From contig CAJTCY010000022.1 of NCBI GenBank assembly GCA_910575075.1, positions 1 through 64,000 on the forward strand: a DNA stretch of 64,000 nt. Direction: 5' to 3'. Below the pieces are notes generated by a model. The model was not told where the DNA came from. It was given only the letters and a program-made list of their open reading frames with translations, and did no database searches. Of this stretch, positions 26,099 to 34,661 are shown piece by piece (the stretch's first letter is position 1; each line of letters begins with the position of its first letter). Both the position numbers and the translations under genes were made by a program. Source of the stretch: Lachnospiraceae bacterium (GTDB lineage Bacteria; Bacillota; Clostridia; Lachnospirales; Lachnospiraceae).

Positions 26099-27703
26099 AT
26101 GAGACTTGAGTTTTTGGGAGCGGCACATGAGGTTACCGGAAGCTGTCACTACTTGCAGATAGGTGAAGTGAATCTTCTGGTAGACTGTGGTATGGAACAG
26201 GGTGCGGATTTGTACGTAAATCAGGAGATACCGGTAAATGCGGCGGAAATTGATTATGTGTTGATTACGCATGCCCATATCGACCATTCCGGACTTCTGC
26301 CTTTATTGTACAGCCATGGATTCCGTGGAAAAGTTTATGCCACCAGGGCAACGTCGGAGCTTTGTAATATTATGCTGAAAGATTCAGCACATATCCAGAT
26401 GTTTGAGGCGGAATGGAAGAATCGAAAAGCTCGCCGTGCCGGCAGGCCGTTGGTGGAGCCGATGTATGATATGGAGGATGCCTGCGGGGTATTGGAGCAT
26501 TTTATACCATGTATGTATGGTGAGAAAATCAGCATTTGTCCAGAATTTACGATCCGCTTTATTGACGCGGGGCATCTGCTTGGTTCTTCCAGTATTGAAG
26601 TCTGGTGTACGGAAGGGGAGAAGACGGTAAAACTTGTGTTTTCCGGTGATATTGGTCCAGGAGACCGTCCTTTGATCCGTGATCCACAGTATATAGAAGA
26701 GGCAGATTACGTAATTATGGAGTCTACCTATGGGGACAGGATGCGTAAACATCCGCCAGATTATGCAGTAGAGCTTGCAGAAGTGTGCAGGGAAACATTT
26801 ACCAGGGGCGGCAATTTGGTAATCCCCGCGTTTTCTGTAGGAAGAACCCAGGAAATGCTGTTTTTCATGAGAAAGATTAAGACAGAGAACCTGCTGCCAG
26901 AGTTTCCGGACTTTGAGGTTTATATTGACAGCCCTCTGGCTGTGGAGGCGACCAGTATTTTTCATAAAAATGTCCAGGAATGTTTCCGTGACAGAGCGTT
27001 GGATTTAATTAAGAAAGGTATTAATCCGATTAGTTTTCCAGGGCTTAAAGTGGCGGTATCGAGTGATGAATCAAAGATGATTAACTTTATTCAGAAACCC
27101 ATTGTAATTATCTCTGCTTCCGGCATGTGTGAAGCAGGAAGAATCCGGCATCATCTAAAGCATAATCTCTGGAGAGAGGATTCTACAGTTCTTTTTGTGG
27201 GATATCAGGTTCCAGGCACCCTGGGAAATCATTTGCTGGGCGGCGCCAAAGAAGTAAAGCTCTTCGGTGAACAGATAGAGGTAAAAGCGAGGATTGCGAA
27301 TCTTGCAGGAATCAGCGGCCATGCCGATCAGGAACATTTACTGCAATGGGTGAAAGCTTTTGGGAAAACTCCCAAAAGGGTATTTGTCGTGCATGGACAG
27401 GACAGTGTCTGTGATGTATTTGCGGATCTGGTAACAAAGGAAACCGGAGTTCAGGCAACAGCGCCTTACAGCGGTGATATTTATGATCTGGATGCCAATA
27501 CCTGTATTGCCAAAGGCAGCAGGGAACGTGCGGTGAAGAAGAAAGTCAAAGATTCACGTGTGGTTTCCAATGTATTTGCAAGGCTTGTGGCGGCTGGAGA
27601 GCGTCTGCTTGCAGTGATCCGTAAATCGGAGGGCCGTCCCAACAAGGAACTGGGGAAATTTGCAGATCAGATTAATTCCCTTTGTGATAAGTGGGACCAA
27701 TAG
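26099..27703 (+). CDS. MBL-fold ribonuclease-like protein with RNA-specificity motif
   Basis: A 534-residue beta-CASP metallo-beta-lactamase protein. Zinc ligands are visible in THAHIDHSG (motif 2), AGHLLGSS, FSGDIG and the C-terminal SGHADQE; the segment IIISASGMCEAGRI is typical of CPSF/RNA-specificity proteins. It is thus a probable RNA endonuclease or exonuclease acting in the cytosol. In Lachnospiraceae it commonly sits between sigE and sigG, though a sporulation role is not shown. ATG 26099 follows AAAGGAGATGG. Its 3' end overlaps the convergent sigG by 32 bases. Confidence 0.88.
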   Translation: MRLEFLGAAHEVTGSCHYLQIGEVNLLVDCGMEQGADLYVNQEIPVNAAEIDYVLITHAHIDHSGLLPLLYSHGFRGKVYATRATSELCNIMLKDSAHIQMFEAEWKNRKARRAGRPLVEPMYDMEDACGVLEHFIPCMYGEKISICPEFTIRFIDAGHLLGSSSIEVWCTEGEKTVKLVFSGDIGPGDRPLIRDPQYIEEADYVIMESTYGDRMRKHPPDYAVELAEVCRETFTRGGNLVIPAFSVGRTQEMLFFMRKIKTENLLPEFPDFEVYIDSPLAVEATSIFHKNVQECFRDRALDLIKKGINPISFPGLKVAVSSDESKMINFIQKPIVIISASGMCEAGRIRHHLKHNLWREDSTVLFVGYQVPGTLGNHLLGGAKEVKLFGEQIEVKARIANLAGISGHADQEHLLQWVKAFGKTPKRVFVVHGQDSVCDVFADLVTKETGVQATAPYSGDIYDLDANTCIAKGSRERAVKKKVKDSRVVSNVFARLVAAGERLLAVIRKSEGRPNKELGKFADQINSLCDKWDQ

Positions 27704-28475
27704 AGAGATAGTTTTTCATGTTTTTTAAAGCAGATTTTTCCAGTCTGCTGACTTGGGCCTGGGAGATGTGAATTTCTTCTGCGACCTCCATCTGGGTTTT
27801 GCCCTCGAAGAAACGGAGTTTGATAATGTAGTTTTCCCGTTCATTCAACCGTTTCATGGCGTCGCTTAGAGAGAGTTCCTCTACCCAGGTCTCTTCTTTG
27901 TTCTTTTTGTCACTGATCTGATCCATTACATACAGAGTGTCGCCTCCGTCTGTATAGACCGGGTCATACAGGCTCACTGGGCACTGTATGGCGTCTAAGG
28001 CAAAGACAATGTCTTCTTTGGGAATTTCAATTTTTTCTGCAATATCTTCAATGGTAGGTTCTCTGGATAATTCTTTTGACAGCAGTTCCCTGGCATGAAT
28101 TGCTTTGTATGCGGTGTCCCTCAGGGAACGGCTGACACGAATAGAATTGTTATCTCTCAGATATCGGCGGATTTCGCCGATGATCATCGGAACAGCGTAA
28201 GTTGAAAACTTTACGCCGATTTCAGGATTGAAATTGTCTATGGATTTGATAAGGCCGATACAGCCGATCTGGAATAAATCGTCTACATTTTCATTGCTGT
28301 TGGAAAAACGTTTGATAACGCTTAAGACCAGGCGGAGATTGCCCTTGATATAAGTCTCTCGTGCTGCCGTATCCCCTGCTTTGATTCGGGTAAAGAGATC
28401 GCTTTTTTCATCCTCTTTTAATACAGGGAGCTTGGATGTGTTGACTCCGCAGATTTCTACTTTGTATGCAGCCAT
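27672..28475 (-). CDS. sigG: RNA polymerase sporulation sigma factor SigG
   Basis: The late forespore sigma factor; 267 residues. The sigma-G signature VEICGVNTSKLPVL at residues 6-19, region 2 (NVDDLFQIGCIGLIKS), region 3 and region 4 helix-turn-helix (KTQMEVAEEIHISQAQVSRLE) are intact. CCGGAGGTAAC precedes the ATG. Unlike in Bacillus, it is convergent with the gene after sigE, so read-through from spoIIG cannot transcribe it; a sigma-G-like promoter lies upstream at 28507-28537. Confidence 0.96.
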   Translation of the reverse strand: MAAYKVEICGVNTSKLPVLKEDEKSDLFTRIKAGDTAARETYIKGNLRLVLSVIKRFSNSNENVDDLFQIGCIGLIKSIDNFNPEIGVKFSTYAVPMIIGEIRRYLRDNNSIRVSRSLRDTAYKAIHARELLSKELSREPTIEDIAEKIEIPKEDIVFALDAIQCPVSLYDPVYTDGGDTLYVMDQISDKKNKEETWVEELSLSDAMKRLNERENYIIKLRFFEGKTQMEVAEEIHISQAQVSRLEKSALKNMKNYLSIGPTYHKGN

Positions 28476-28506
28476 GATGTTACCTCCGGAAAGTTTGATG
28501 TATTAA

Positions 28507-28550
28507 AAGAATGCACGAAATTTACTACTTTTATTCATGTAAATTTCGTG
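28507..28550 (-). promoter_or_regulatory. Sigma-G/F-type promoter of sigG with overlapping dyad
   Basis: On the minus strand TGAATA (28537-28532), an 18-base spacer and CATTCTT (28513-28507) agree with the sigma-G consensus (TGMATA and CATWCTA). A perfect 11-bp inverted repeat, CACGAAATTTA/TAAATTTCGTG (28514-28550), covers the spacer and -35, so a regulator may bind there. Confidence 0.6.
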
Positions 28551-28647
28551 ATATAATAATTGATATGAAGATTCGGTATAAGGGTCTTAGGAGTGAATCC
28601 TGATGCCTGTATCGTAACCAGTAAAGGAGAAATTAGGAGAAACAGTT

Positions 28648-29286
28648 ATGAAAGACGCCATTGACAAAAGAAATGACCGTGAAAGGATTGCCAGAACGAT
28701 TGTAAAGCGCAGGAATATTATATATACAAGCAGGGAAGAGTTAGAACGCAGGGAGCAGGAAGAACGTAATCAGAAGATGCAGAAAGAACGGCAGGCAGCC
28801 GAAGAAGTTGTACAGAGACTGAAAGAAGACGAAAATAAGAAAATGGCTATGGAAATACAGAGGCTGATTGCAGAACGTGAAATGTTGGAGAAACAGCTCC
28901 AGACAGGCATGGATGCTACTGGAAAGAAGCCGATGAGCGGAGTGACCCAGGAGAGAGTAGAGGCGATTTTAAGTGAGAAAAGCAAGCAGTTACAGGATCT
29001 TATCGCTGCTCACAGTGTGGAAAACAGGGAAAAAGTTAAAACGGTGGAGCCGGCAGTACAAAAAAATGATGAGGAAAATAAAACCCTGGCAGAGAAAGCA
29101 GATTCAGAGGAAGCTATGCCGATTGCAGAGGCAGATGCAGAAGAAGCTTTGCCGGATGTGGCAGAAGAAGTTCAGGCAGGCCCTAAAGTAATGGAAGAAT
29201 TTCATCCTGAAATGTTGGAATCTCTGGAAGAACAGTATGAAATGGAAGAAATTGAGGAAGAAGATGGAGATGAGGATGAATACTGA
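28648..29286 (+). CDS. Coiled-coil protein of unknown function
   Basis: A 212-residue, very polar protein. Residues 25-85 form an uninterrupted Glu/Lys/Arg/Gln coiled coil; residues 120-212 are acidic, Ala/Glu-rich and probably disordered, ending in a run of Glu and Asp. No membrane helix or signal peptide. I recognise no family. TTAGGAG lies 6 bases upstream of the ATG. It is divergent from sigG with a shared 170-base region and is coupled by a TGATG overlap to the next small gene. Confidence 0.7.
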   Translation: MKDAIDKRNDRERIARTIVKRRNIIYTSREELERREQEERNQKMQKERQAAEEVVQRLKEDENKKMAMEIQRLIAEREMLEKQLQTGMDATGKKPMSGVTQERVEAILSEKSKQLQDLIAAHSVENREKVKTVEPAVQKNDEENKTLAEKADSEEAMPIAEADAEEALPDVAEEVQAGPKVMEEFHPEMLESLEEQYEMEEIEEEDGDEDEY

Positions 29287-29429
29287 TGTGCAGATTAAAT
29301 GAAAAACAGGGAAATTTGAAAGAAGAAGAACAGAGGGAAGAAGTTTCTTTAAGTGACACCTGGTCTCAGGATGCTCAGGATGAACTGGAGGACTTTATTG
29401 AACAGCAGGGAATTTATATCCGTCAGTGA
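29286..29429 (+). CDS. Small acidic protein coupled to the coiled-coil gene
   Basis: A 47-residue open frame starting MCRLNEKQGN and ending QGIYIRQ. Its ATG overlaps the stop codon of the preceding gene (TGATG), and GAGATGAGGA upstream can serve as ribosome site. The acidic, Glu/Gln-rich composition resembles its neighbour. A terminator follows. Family unknown; the support is the overlap, composition and position. Confidence 0.5.
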   Translation: MCRLNEKQGNLKEEEQREEVSLSDTWSQDAQDELEDFIEQQGIYIRQ

Positions 29430-29462
29430 AAATTGTAGAAGAATAGAATATTAGATTAGATC

Positions 29463-29496
29463 AAAGAGGCGTCTGAGTATAGAGGTCTCTTTTTTC
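29463..29496 (+). terminator. Terminator after the coiled-coil/small-protein pair
   Basis: AAAGAGGCGTC, loop TGAGTATA, GAGGTCTCTTTTTTCT: a stem of about 10 bp with one mismatch and one G-T pair, plus T-run. Confidence 0.65.
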
Positions 29497-29502
29497 TCTT
29501 GT

Positions 29503-29822
29503 AGGATTCGGGTGTCAAAAGGTAGTTTTACAAATGCTTATCGGCAATTTGCACAAATAAATACAAACGTTGTTCCAACTGTCCCAGACAGAAGAATTTC
29601 TAAGTGTTCCAGCAAAAAATATAGAAACTTTACGCAACCGGCTTATATTCGCCATCCCTGGCTCAGATAAGCCTTTTCCAAACATCCTGTTTGGAAATTG
29701 CTGGTTACTAAGATCGAACACTAAGAAATTCTAACAGTCAGGACAAGTCACAACTTTTTGCACCTATTTGTGCAAATTGCCAACCCATTTTATTTCACCA
29801 CCTTTTGACACCTGAACCCTTA
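29503..29822. mobile_element. Miniature inverted-repeat element, copy 1, interrupted
   Basis: Termini AGGATTCGGGTGTCAAAAGG and the complement of CCTTTTGACACCTGAACCC are inverted repeats of about 23 bp; inside, GGCAATTTGCACAAATA and its inverted partner TATTTGTGCAAATTGCC form a second pair. Related copies are at 40144 (about 110 bp) and 57086 (about 170 bp). This copy is longer because about 150 bp with its own inverted termini are inserted at its centre. No coding capacity, so movement would need a transposase elsewhere. Confidence 0.75.
29588..29733. mobile_element. Second miniature element nested in the first
   Basis: AGAATTTCTAAGTGTTC (from 29593) and GAACACTAAGAAATTCT (29716-29732) are inverted repeats with one mismatch. 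Between them are smaller hairpins (TTCCAAACA/TGTTTGGAA). The host element resumes on each side where the 57086 copy is continuous. AACTGTC on the left and AACAGTC on the right may be an imperfect target duplication. Confidence 0.6.
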
Positions 29823-29853
29823 TAGGAAAGACCTTGTCACGCTAACGAGTGAT
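29820..29853. repeat. Half copy of the palindromic repeat
   Basis: TATAGGAAAGACCTTGTCACGCTAACGAGTG matches the left half and loop of the repeat at 9640; the right half is missing. It abuts the miniature element. Confidence 0.6.
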
Positions 29854-29942
29854 TTAAATGAGCAGAGGGAACAGTTTCTGACATACCATAAGAACATTGT
29901 GCATAGGATGAAAAAAGCCTGGAATAAAAAGGAAATGGAAAA

Positions 29943-30788
29943 ATGCGTGAGATTATTTTAAATAAGTATCAGGGATTGGGCAATGATTATCTGATCCTGG
30001 ACCCTGAGAAGAATCAACTGGCACTTACGGCAAGAAATATTGAGCGGCTGTGCCGGAGGAATTTTGGAGCAGGAGCAGACGGCGTATTGTATGGTCCTCT
30101 CTGGGAACAGGGAAGGGTCAGGGTCCGTATATTTAATCCAGATGGCTCTGAGGCGGAAAAGAGTGGAAATGGAGTATGTATTTTTGCAAAATACCTGTTG
30201 GATGAAGAGTATGTAAAAGAGAGAAAACTCATCATTGACATGTTGTCTGGAGAAACAGAGGTTGAGTTTCTGGAAAAAGACGGCGGGGTAATGCGTGTCA
30301 ACATGGGCAGGCCAGTGTACGCAGGGCCAGAACTGCCTCTGAATGGACTCAAGGGAGAGATTGTAAATGCGCACCTGAGGTTCTGCGATAATGATTATAA
30401 CAGTACTTGCCTGTCAGTGGGAAATCCCAATTGTGTGATTATGCTGGAAGAAGTGACACCTCAAAAAGCAAGAGAGCTGGGGCCTTATGTAGAACAGGCA
30501 TCTTATTTTCCCAAACGCATGAATATGCAGCTCTTAAAAGTGGTGGACCCAAACTGTATTGCAATTGAAATATATGAGAGGGGAACAGGCTATACATTAT
30601 CGTCTGGGACAGGAGCGTGTGCGGCAGCGGCGGCGGCAAAGCGGATGGGGCTGGTAAATGACAAAGTCACAGTTCGGATGCCGGGAGGTGAATTGCTGGT
30701 GGAAATAGATAAGAGCAATACTATTTTTATGACCGGAAGGGTGGAGAAGGTAGGAAGTTTTGCAGTTGCGGAGAATTTTTTTGCATAG
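29943..30788 (+). CDS. dapF: Diaminopimelate epimerase homologue with Ser for the first catalytic Cys
   Basis: A 281-residue protein of the DapF family, which interconverts LL- and meso-diaminopimelate for lysine and peptidoglycan. YQGLGNDYL, FNPDGSEAEKSGNG and SSGTGACAAAA mark the two active-site loops. The second catalytic Cys (Cys226) is present; the first, usually in CGNG, is Ser74 (codon AGT at 30162). Length is normal. The gene stands between miniature elements without operon partners. It may be a true but altered epimerase, or a racemase on another amino acid. Confidence 0.85.
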   Translation: MREIILNKYQGLGNDYLILDPEKNQLALTARNIERLCRRNFGAGADGVLYGPLWEQGRVRVRIFNPDGSEAEKSGNGVCIFAKYLLDEEYVKERKLIIDMLSGETEVEFLEKDGGVMRVNMGRPVYAGPELPLNGLKGEIVNAHLRFCDNDYNSTCLSVGNPNCVIMLEEVTPQKARELGPYVEQASYFPKRMNMQLLKVVDPNCIAIEIYERGTGYTLSSGTGACAAAAAAKRMGLVNDKVTVRMPGGELLVEIDKSNTIFMTGRVEKVGSFAVAENFFA

Positions 30789-30834
30789 CATCTACCATGC
30801 TGCCTCATGTCTTGATCAAGCAAACGAATAGAAC

Positions 30835-30894
30835 AAAGTGGGTAAGCCCACTTCAACTCCTCTAACCCCTCATTCTTGAAGGGCTGCCCACTTT
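30835..30894. terminator. Inverted repeat after dapF
   Basis: AAAGTGGG and AAGCCC on the left pair with GGGCT and GCCCACTTT on the right, with further CTTCAA/TTGAAG pairing inside. Together with the following repeat it fills the 328-base gap to argS. Terminator function is plausible but no T-run follows. Confidence 0.45.
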
Positions 30895-30929
30895 GACGCG
30901 CCGAGTGCAGTCGCTTTAGCGACATATTT

Positions 30930-31042
30930 CTTCTTGCACGAGTACCCTCGCTTCGCTGGGGCAGACCCTGCGCATATTGTTTTTTTATTCTATAGGAAGG
31001 CACTTTCACGCTTTAGCGTGACAAGTTCTTTCTATAGAATAA
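30930..31042. repeat. Composite dispersed repeat, inverted copy
   Basis: An inverted copy of 9640-9762: CGAGTACCCTCGCTTCGCTG and GCAGACCCTGCGCATATT, then the palindrome TATAGGAAGGCACTTTCACG, CTTTAGCGTG, ACAAGTTCTTTCTATAGAAT. Module order and relative orientation are the same as in the first copy, so the two modules travel together. Confidence 0.78.
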
Positions 31043-31116
31043 AAAATAAGTGACATCTGCCATACTTTTTGTTATGATAAAAAGAACAGTGTAACGAAGG
31101 AAGGAATGAGAAAGAT

Positions 31117-32886
31117 ATGGAAAAGATATTAGATCTTATCAGCAGTGAAATAGTGAAAGCTTTTCAGGCAAATGGATATGATGAAAAGTATGGCAGGGTG
31201 ACTTTTTCTAACCGGCCGGATTTGTGCGAATATCAGTGCAACGGCGCTATGGCGGCCGCAAAAGAATATAAATGCGCACCTTTTATGATATCTGACAAGA
31301 TTGCAGAGAGCTTAAAAGAGAATACGATGTTCGAGGCTGTGGATTCTGTGAAACCAGGATTTTTAAATTTAAAATTAAATCCGGAGTATTTAGCAGAGTA
31401 TCTGAGAAATATGGCGAAGGACGAGGAACGCCTGGGCTGTGATAAATGTGAGCATCCCAAGACTATCATGATCGATTACGGCGGCCCTAATGTGGCAAAG
31501 CCTCTTCATGTGGGGCATCTGCGCTCTGCGATTATCGGCGAGAGCGTCAAACGGATTGGAAAATTTATGGGGCATACCATGATTGGGGACGTACATCTGG
31601 GAGACTGGGGCCTGCAGATGGGATTGATTATTACCGAATTGCAGGAACGTAAACCGCACCTGGTCTATTTTGACGAATCTTATTCGGGGGACTATCCGGC
31701 AGATCCGCCTTTTACCATTGGAGAGCTGGAAGAGATTTACCCTGCGGCAAGTGCAAAATCGAAAGAAGATGAAACTTATAAAGAGGCGGCGATGCAGGCG
31801 ACTTATGAATTGCAGCATGGAAGAAAAGGATATCAGGCATTGCTCAGCCATATTTTAAATGTGTCGGTCAGTGATCTGAAACGCAATTATGAGAATTTAA
31901 ATGTTTCTTTTGAGCTGTGGAAAGGTGAATCAGATGCTCAGCCCTATATTCCGGATATGGTGGAGAAGATGAAAAAAGACGGACATGCGTATATCAGCGA
32001 GGGAGCTCTGGTGGTGGATGTAAAGGAAGATACAGATACCAAGGAGGTTCCGCCCTGCATGATTTTAAAATCAGACGGAGCTTCTCTTTACAACACAACG
32101 GATCTGGCAACCATAGTCTGGCGCATGAGAGATTATCATCCAGATGAGATGATCTATGTGGTGGACAAGCGGCAGGAACTGTATTTTACCCAGGTATTCC
32201 GCTGTGCCAGGAAGACGGGGTTGGTGGAACCAAAGACGCAGCTGAAATTCCTGGGATTCGGTACAATGAACGGCAAAGACGGGAAACCTTTTAAAACCAG
32301 GGAAGGCGGTGTGATGCGTCTGGAATATCTGGTGTCAAATATCAATGATGAGATGTATAAGAAAATCGCGGACAACCATACGGTGGAAGAAGAAGAGGGC
32401 AGAAAGACGGCCAAAGTTGTGGCGCTTTCGGCTATCAAATATGGAGATTTGTCCAATCAGGCATCCAAAGATTATGTCTTTGATGTCGAACGGTTTACGT
32501 CTTTTGAGGGAAATACCGGACCGTATATACTCTATACGATTGTAAGAATTAAGTCTATTCTGAAGAAATATCAGGCAGAAAAAAATCTTCCGCCGCAGGC
32601 AAAGATTCTGGCCGCACATTCTGACAGCGAAAAGGCGTTGATGCTGGAACTGTGCAAGTTTAATGGCGTTATGGAAAATGCGTTTGAAGAGACGGCGCCT
32701 CATAAGATCTGCGCCTACATTTATGACCTTGCTAATGCATTTAATCATTTCTATCATGAGACAAGGATTATGGCAGAAGAAGATGAGACTGTGCAGGCAG
32801 GGTATATCTGCCTGCTGGAGCTGACCAGGCAGGCATTAGAACTCTGCATTGATGTATTAGGGTTTGAAGCGCCGGAGCGGATGTAA
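31117..32886 (+). CDS. argS: Arginyl-tRNA synthetase
   Basis: A 589-residue class I synthetase charging tRNA-Arg. The N-terminal Add-1 domain is followed by the HIGH-type motif KPLHVGHLRS (about residues 128-137), and the catalytic domain carries GTMNGKDGKPFKTREGGVM in the position of the KMSKS loop. The C-terminal helical anticodon domain ends in LELCIDVLGFEAPERM, typical of the family. No T-box is visible upstream; the composite repeat fills the leader region. GAAGGAATGAGAAAG precedes the ATG. Confidence 0.96.
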   Translation: MEKILDLISSEIVKAFQANGYDEKYGRVTFSNRPDLCEYQCNGAMAAAKEYKCAPFMISDKIAESLKENTMFEAVDSVKPGFLNLKLNPEYLAEYLRNMAKDEERLGCDKCEHPKTIMIDYGGPNVAKPLHVGHLRSAIIGESVKRIGKFMGHTMIGDVHLGDWGLQMGLIITELQERKPHLVYFDESYSGDYPADPPFTIGELEEIYPAASAKSKEDETYKEAAMQATYELQHGRKGYQALLSHILNVSVSDLKRNYENLNVSFELWKGESDAQPYIPDMVEKMKKDGHAYISEGALVVDVKEDTDTKEVPPCMILKSDGASLYNTTDLATIVWRMRDYHPDEMIYVVDKRQELYFTQVFRCARKTGLVEPKTQLKFLGFGTMNGKDGKPFKTREGGVMRLEYLVSNINDEMYKKIADNHTVEEEEGRKTAKVVALSAIKYGDLSNQASKDYVFDVERFTSFEGNTGPYILYTIVRIKSILKKYQAEKNLPPQAKILAAHSDSEKALMLELCKFNGVMENAFEETAPHKICAYIYDLANAFNHFYHETRIMAEEDETVQAGYICLLELTRQALELCIDVLGFEAPERM

Positions 32887-32897
32887 CAACCCCCAAA

Positions 32898-34019
32898 TTA
32901 TAAATGATGTGATTCCATAGATTCAATCAGATCGCAGATTTTTTGAGCGGCATCTCTGGAGATATGTGCTTTTTGATTTTGTTTTAAGCGCTGAACCTTC
33001 TGGGGATGCCGTATAAGCTTCTGTCCAAGTCTGGCCTGGCGCCAAGTGCTTTTTGCGAAAAGAGACATTCCATGTTTGCGGAAAAATAACCGGTTTCTCG
33101 TCTCGCATCCTGGAATGGGCGTAGTGTGTATCAGGGGAATTCCGGTTACAGCAGCTTCTGTGGAGGAAAGACCGCCGGGTTTGGAAAACAGGAGATCACA
33201 GGCTTGCATGTAGAGCGCCATTTCATTGGTAATTCCCAAAACACTGATTCCTGTGTCTTTTCGGAAGCGCCGTTTTAGTTTTTGCCTGAGCGCATCGTTT
33301 TTACCGCAGATTACAATGATATGCTCTTGTTTTTTGCGGCAGAGGGCCAGATATTTTACCAGTTTTTTTACTTTGCCTGCTCCCATGCTCCCGCCTACTA
33401 CCAGGTAATATACCACATTGGGGGAAAGCCCCAGTTTTTTTCTTGCCTGTTCTTTGGTGAGGGCAGAGGTAAAAGCGCTGCGCACAGGAATTCCCAGAGG
33501 TTTTATTTTATCTGGTGAGATTCCGCGGCGGACAAATTCTTTTGTCAGGGATTTATGGGGAATGACATAATAATCGCAGTCAGTTTCTTCGGTAAACGGG
33601 ATACAGGCGTAGTCAGTGGCGATAAAAATTGATTTGGGGCAGGGAATGCCTTTTTGTTTCATAGAAGTAAAAATTTCTGCCGGAAACAAGTGGGGAGCCA
33701 CCATTACATCGGCGGGATGTTCTTCCAGATAGGAGGACATAAGGTTTGTCATATGCCCATTGGCATGGAAGACAGGAGATTTAAAGGGCAGTTTTGTAAC
33801 CATCATGCCAAGCCGGTAGGCAAAACCGAACAGCTTTGGCTGTCTCTGTACCAGTTTTACATAAAAAGAGCCAACGTGCCTGGCAGCCAGGTTTTGTGAT
33901 AAGTGAAAAGGATCTTTCATTTCAGCGTGGTGTCCTCTGCGCTTTAACTCTTCTAAGACGGCAAATCCGGCAGTGTTGTGTCCGCCGCCGGTATCACAGG
34001 ATAAAATCAGAATATTCAT
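32898..34019 (-). CDS. Diacylglycerol glucosyltransferase-like GT28 protein
   Basis: A 373-residue glycosyltransferase of the MGDG synthase/processive diacylglycerol glucosyltransferase group. SCDTGGGHNTAG at residues 7-18 is the family N-terminal loop; the C-terminal nucleotide-sugar site reads LLFSKPGGLSSTEAAVTGIPLI. Such enzymes make glycolipid membrane components or lipoteichoic acid anchors at the cytosolic face. Its ATG overlaps the stop of the PlsY-like gene by 4 bases (ATAA/TTAT junction), so the two are one lipid operon. Confidence 0.85.
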   Translation of the reverse strand: MNILILSCDTGGGHNTAGFAVLEELKRRGHHAEMKDPFHLSQNLAARHVGSFYVKLVQRQPKLFGFAYRLGMMVTKLPFKSPVFHANGHMTNLMSSYLEEHPADVMVAPHLFPAEIFTSMKQKGIPCPKSIFIATDYACIPFTEETDCDYYVIPHKSLTKEFVRRGISPDKIKPLGIPVRSAFTSALTKEQARKKLGLSPNVVYYLVVGGSMGAGKVKKLVKYLALCRKKQEHIIVICGKNDALRQKLKRRFRKDTGISVLGITNEMALYMQACDLLFSKPGGLSSTEAAVTGIPLIHTTPIPGCETRNRLFFRKHGMSLFAKSTWRQARLGQKLIRHPQKVQRLKQNQKAHISRDAAQKICDLIESMESHHL

Positions 34020-34612
34020 AATAACTTCACCTTACATTGTTCTTTTTTTTCGTCGCAGGTCATCAGTTTGGAAACAATGGTACCTGAAATCAACAGCATC
34101 CCCCAGCGCACAGCTGCAATTTTTACAGTCAGAAAGGTAAGAACCGCCGCACTGACATATGAGGCAAGTGTTCGGTAATAGTGTGGGGAGATGACTAAAA
34201 CCGTAGAAAATAATATAAAACAGGCGGCCAGTATTACTGCCGGGACAATGAAAGGGCAGAGTCCCAGCAGACATCCAAAGGAGACCGCAATCCCTTTTCC
34301 GCCCTGGAAATGATAGAACAGGGGAAAAACATGACCCAGTACCGGGGCTGCCAGAATCAGGGCAAGTGATAAATCCCCATGGTCTGTCTGCAGCAGGAAC
34401 AGCCATACCGGGAAAAAGCCTTTGGCGATATCACAAAAGAGTGTGAGTATCCCGCACAGAAATCCGCCTTTTGTAAATGCATTTGCGGTACCGGGATTCC
34501 CGTCGCGTGTTCCGGCAGTGACATCCCTGTGACTGATGAAGCGTCCCCAGACATGTGCATATAATACACTGCCGGAGAGATATCCCGCCAGCATAAAAAA
34601 AAGAGTTCTCAT
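34016..34612 (-). CDS. Glycerol-3-phosphate acyltransferase PlsY-like
   Basis: A 198-residue membrane protein with about five helices. Motifs DGNPGTANAF and GHVFPLFYHFQGGKGIAVSFG match the PlsY active-site loops that bind acyl phosphate and glycerol 3-phosphate. PlsY makes lysophosphatidic acid for phospholipid synthesis. This copy, paired with a glycolipid transferase, may be a second, specialised PlsY. ATG 34612 follows AGGAGGTCAGAC. Confidence 0.82.
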   Translation of the reverse strand: MRTLFFMLAGYLSGSVLYAHVWGRFISHRDVTAGTRDGNPGTANAFTKGGFLCGILTLFCDIAKGFFPVWLFLLQTDHGDLSLALILAAPVLGHVFPLFYHFQGGKGIAVSFGCLLGLCPFIVPAVILAACFILFSTVLVISPHYYRTLASYVSAAVLTFLTVKIAAVRWGMLLISGTIVSKLMTCDEKKEQCKVKLL

Positions 34613-34661
34613 GGTTGTCTGACCTCCTGTGGTATGTAATTTTTCTGGACAGCAGGAAGAA

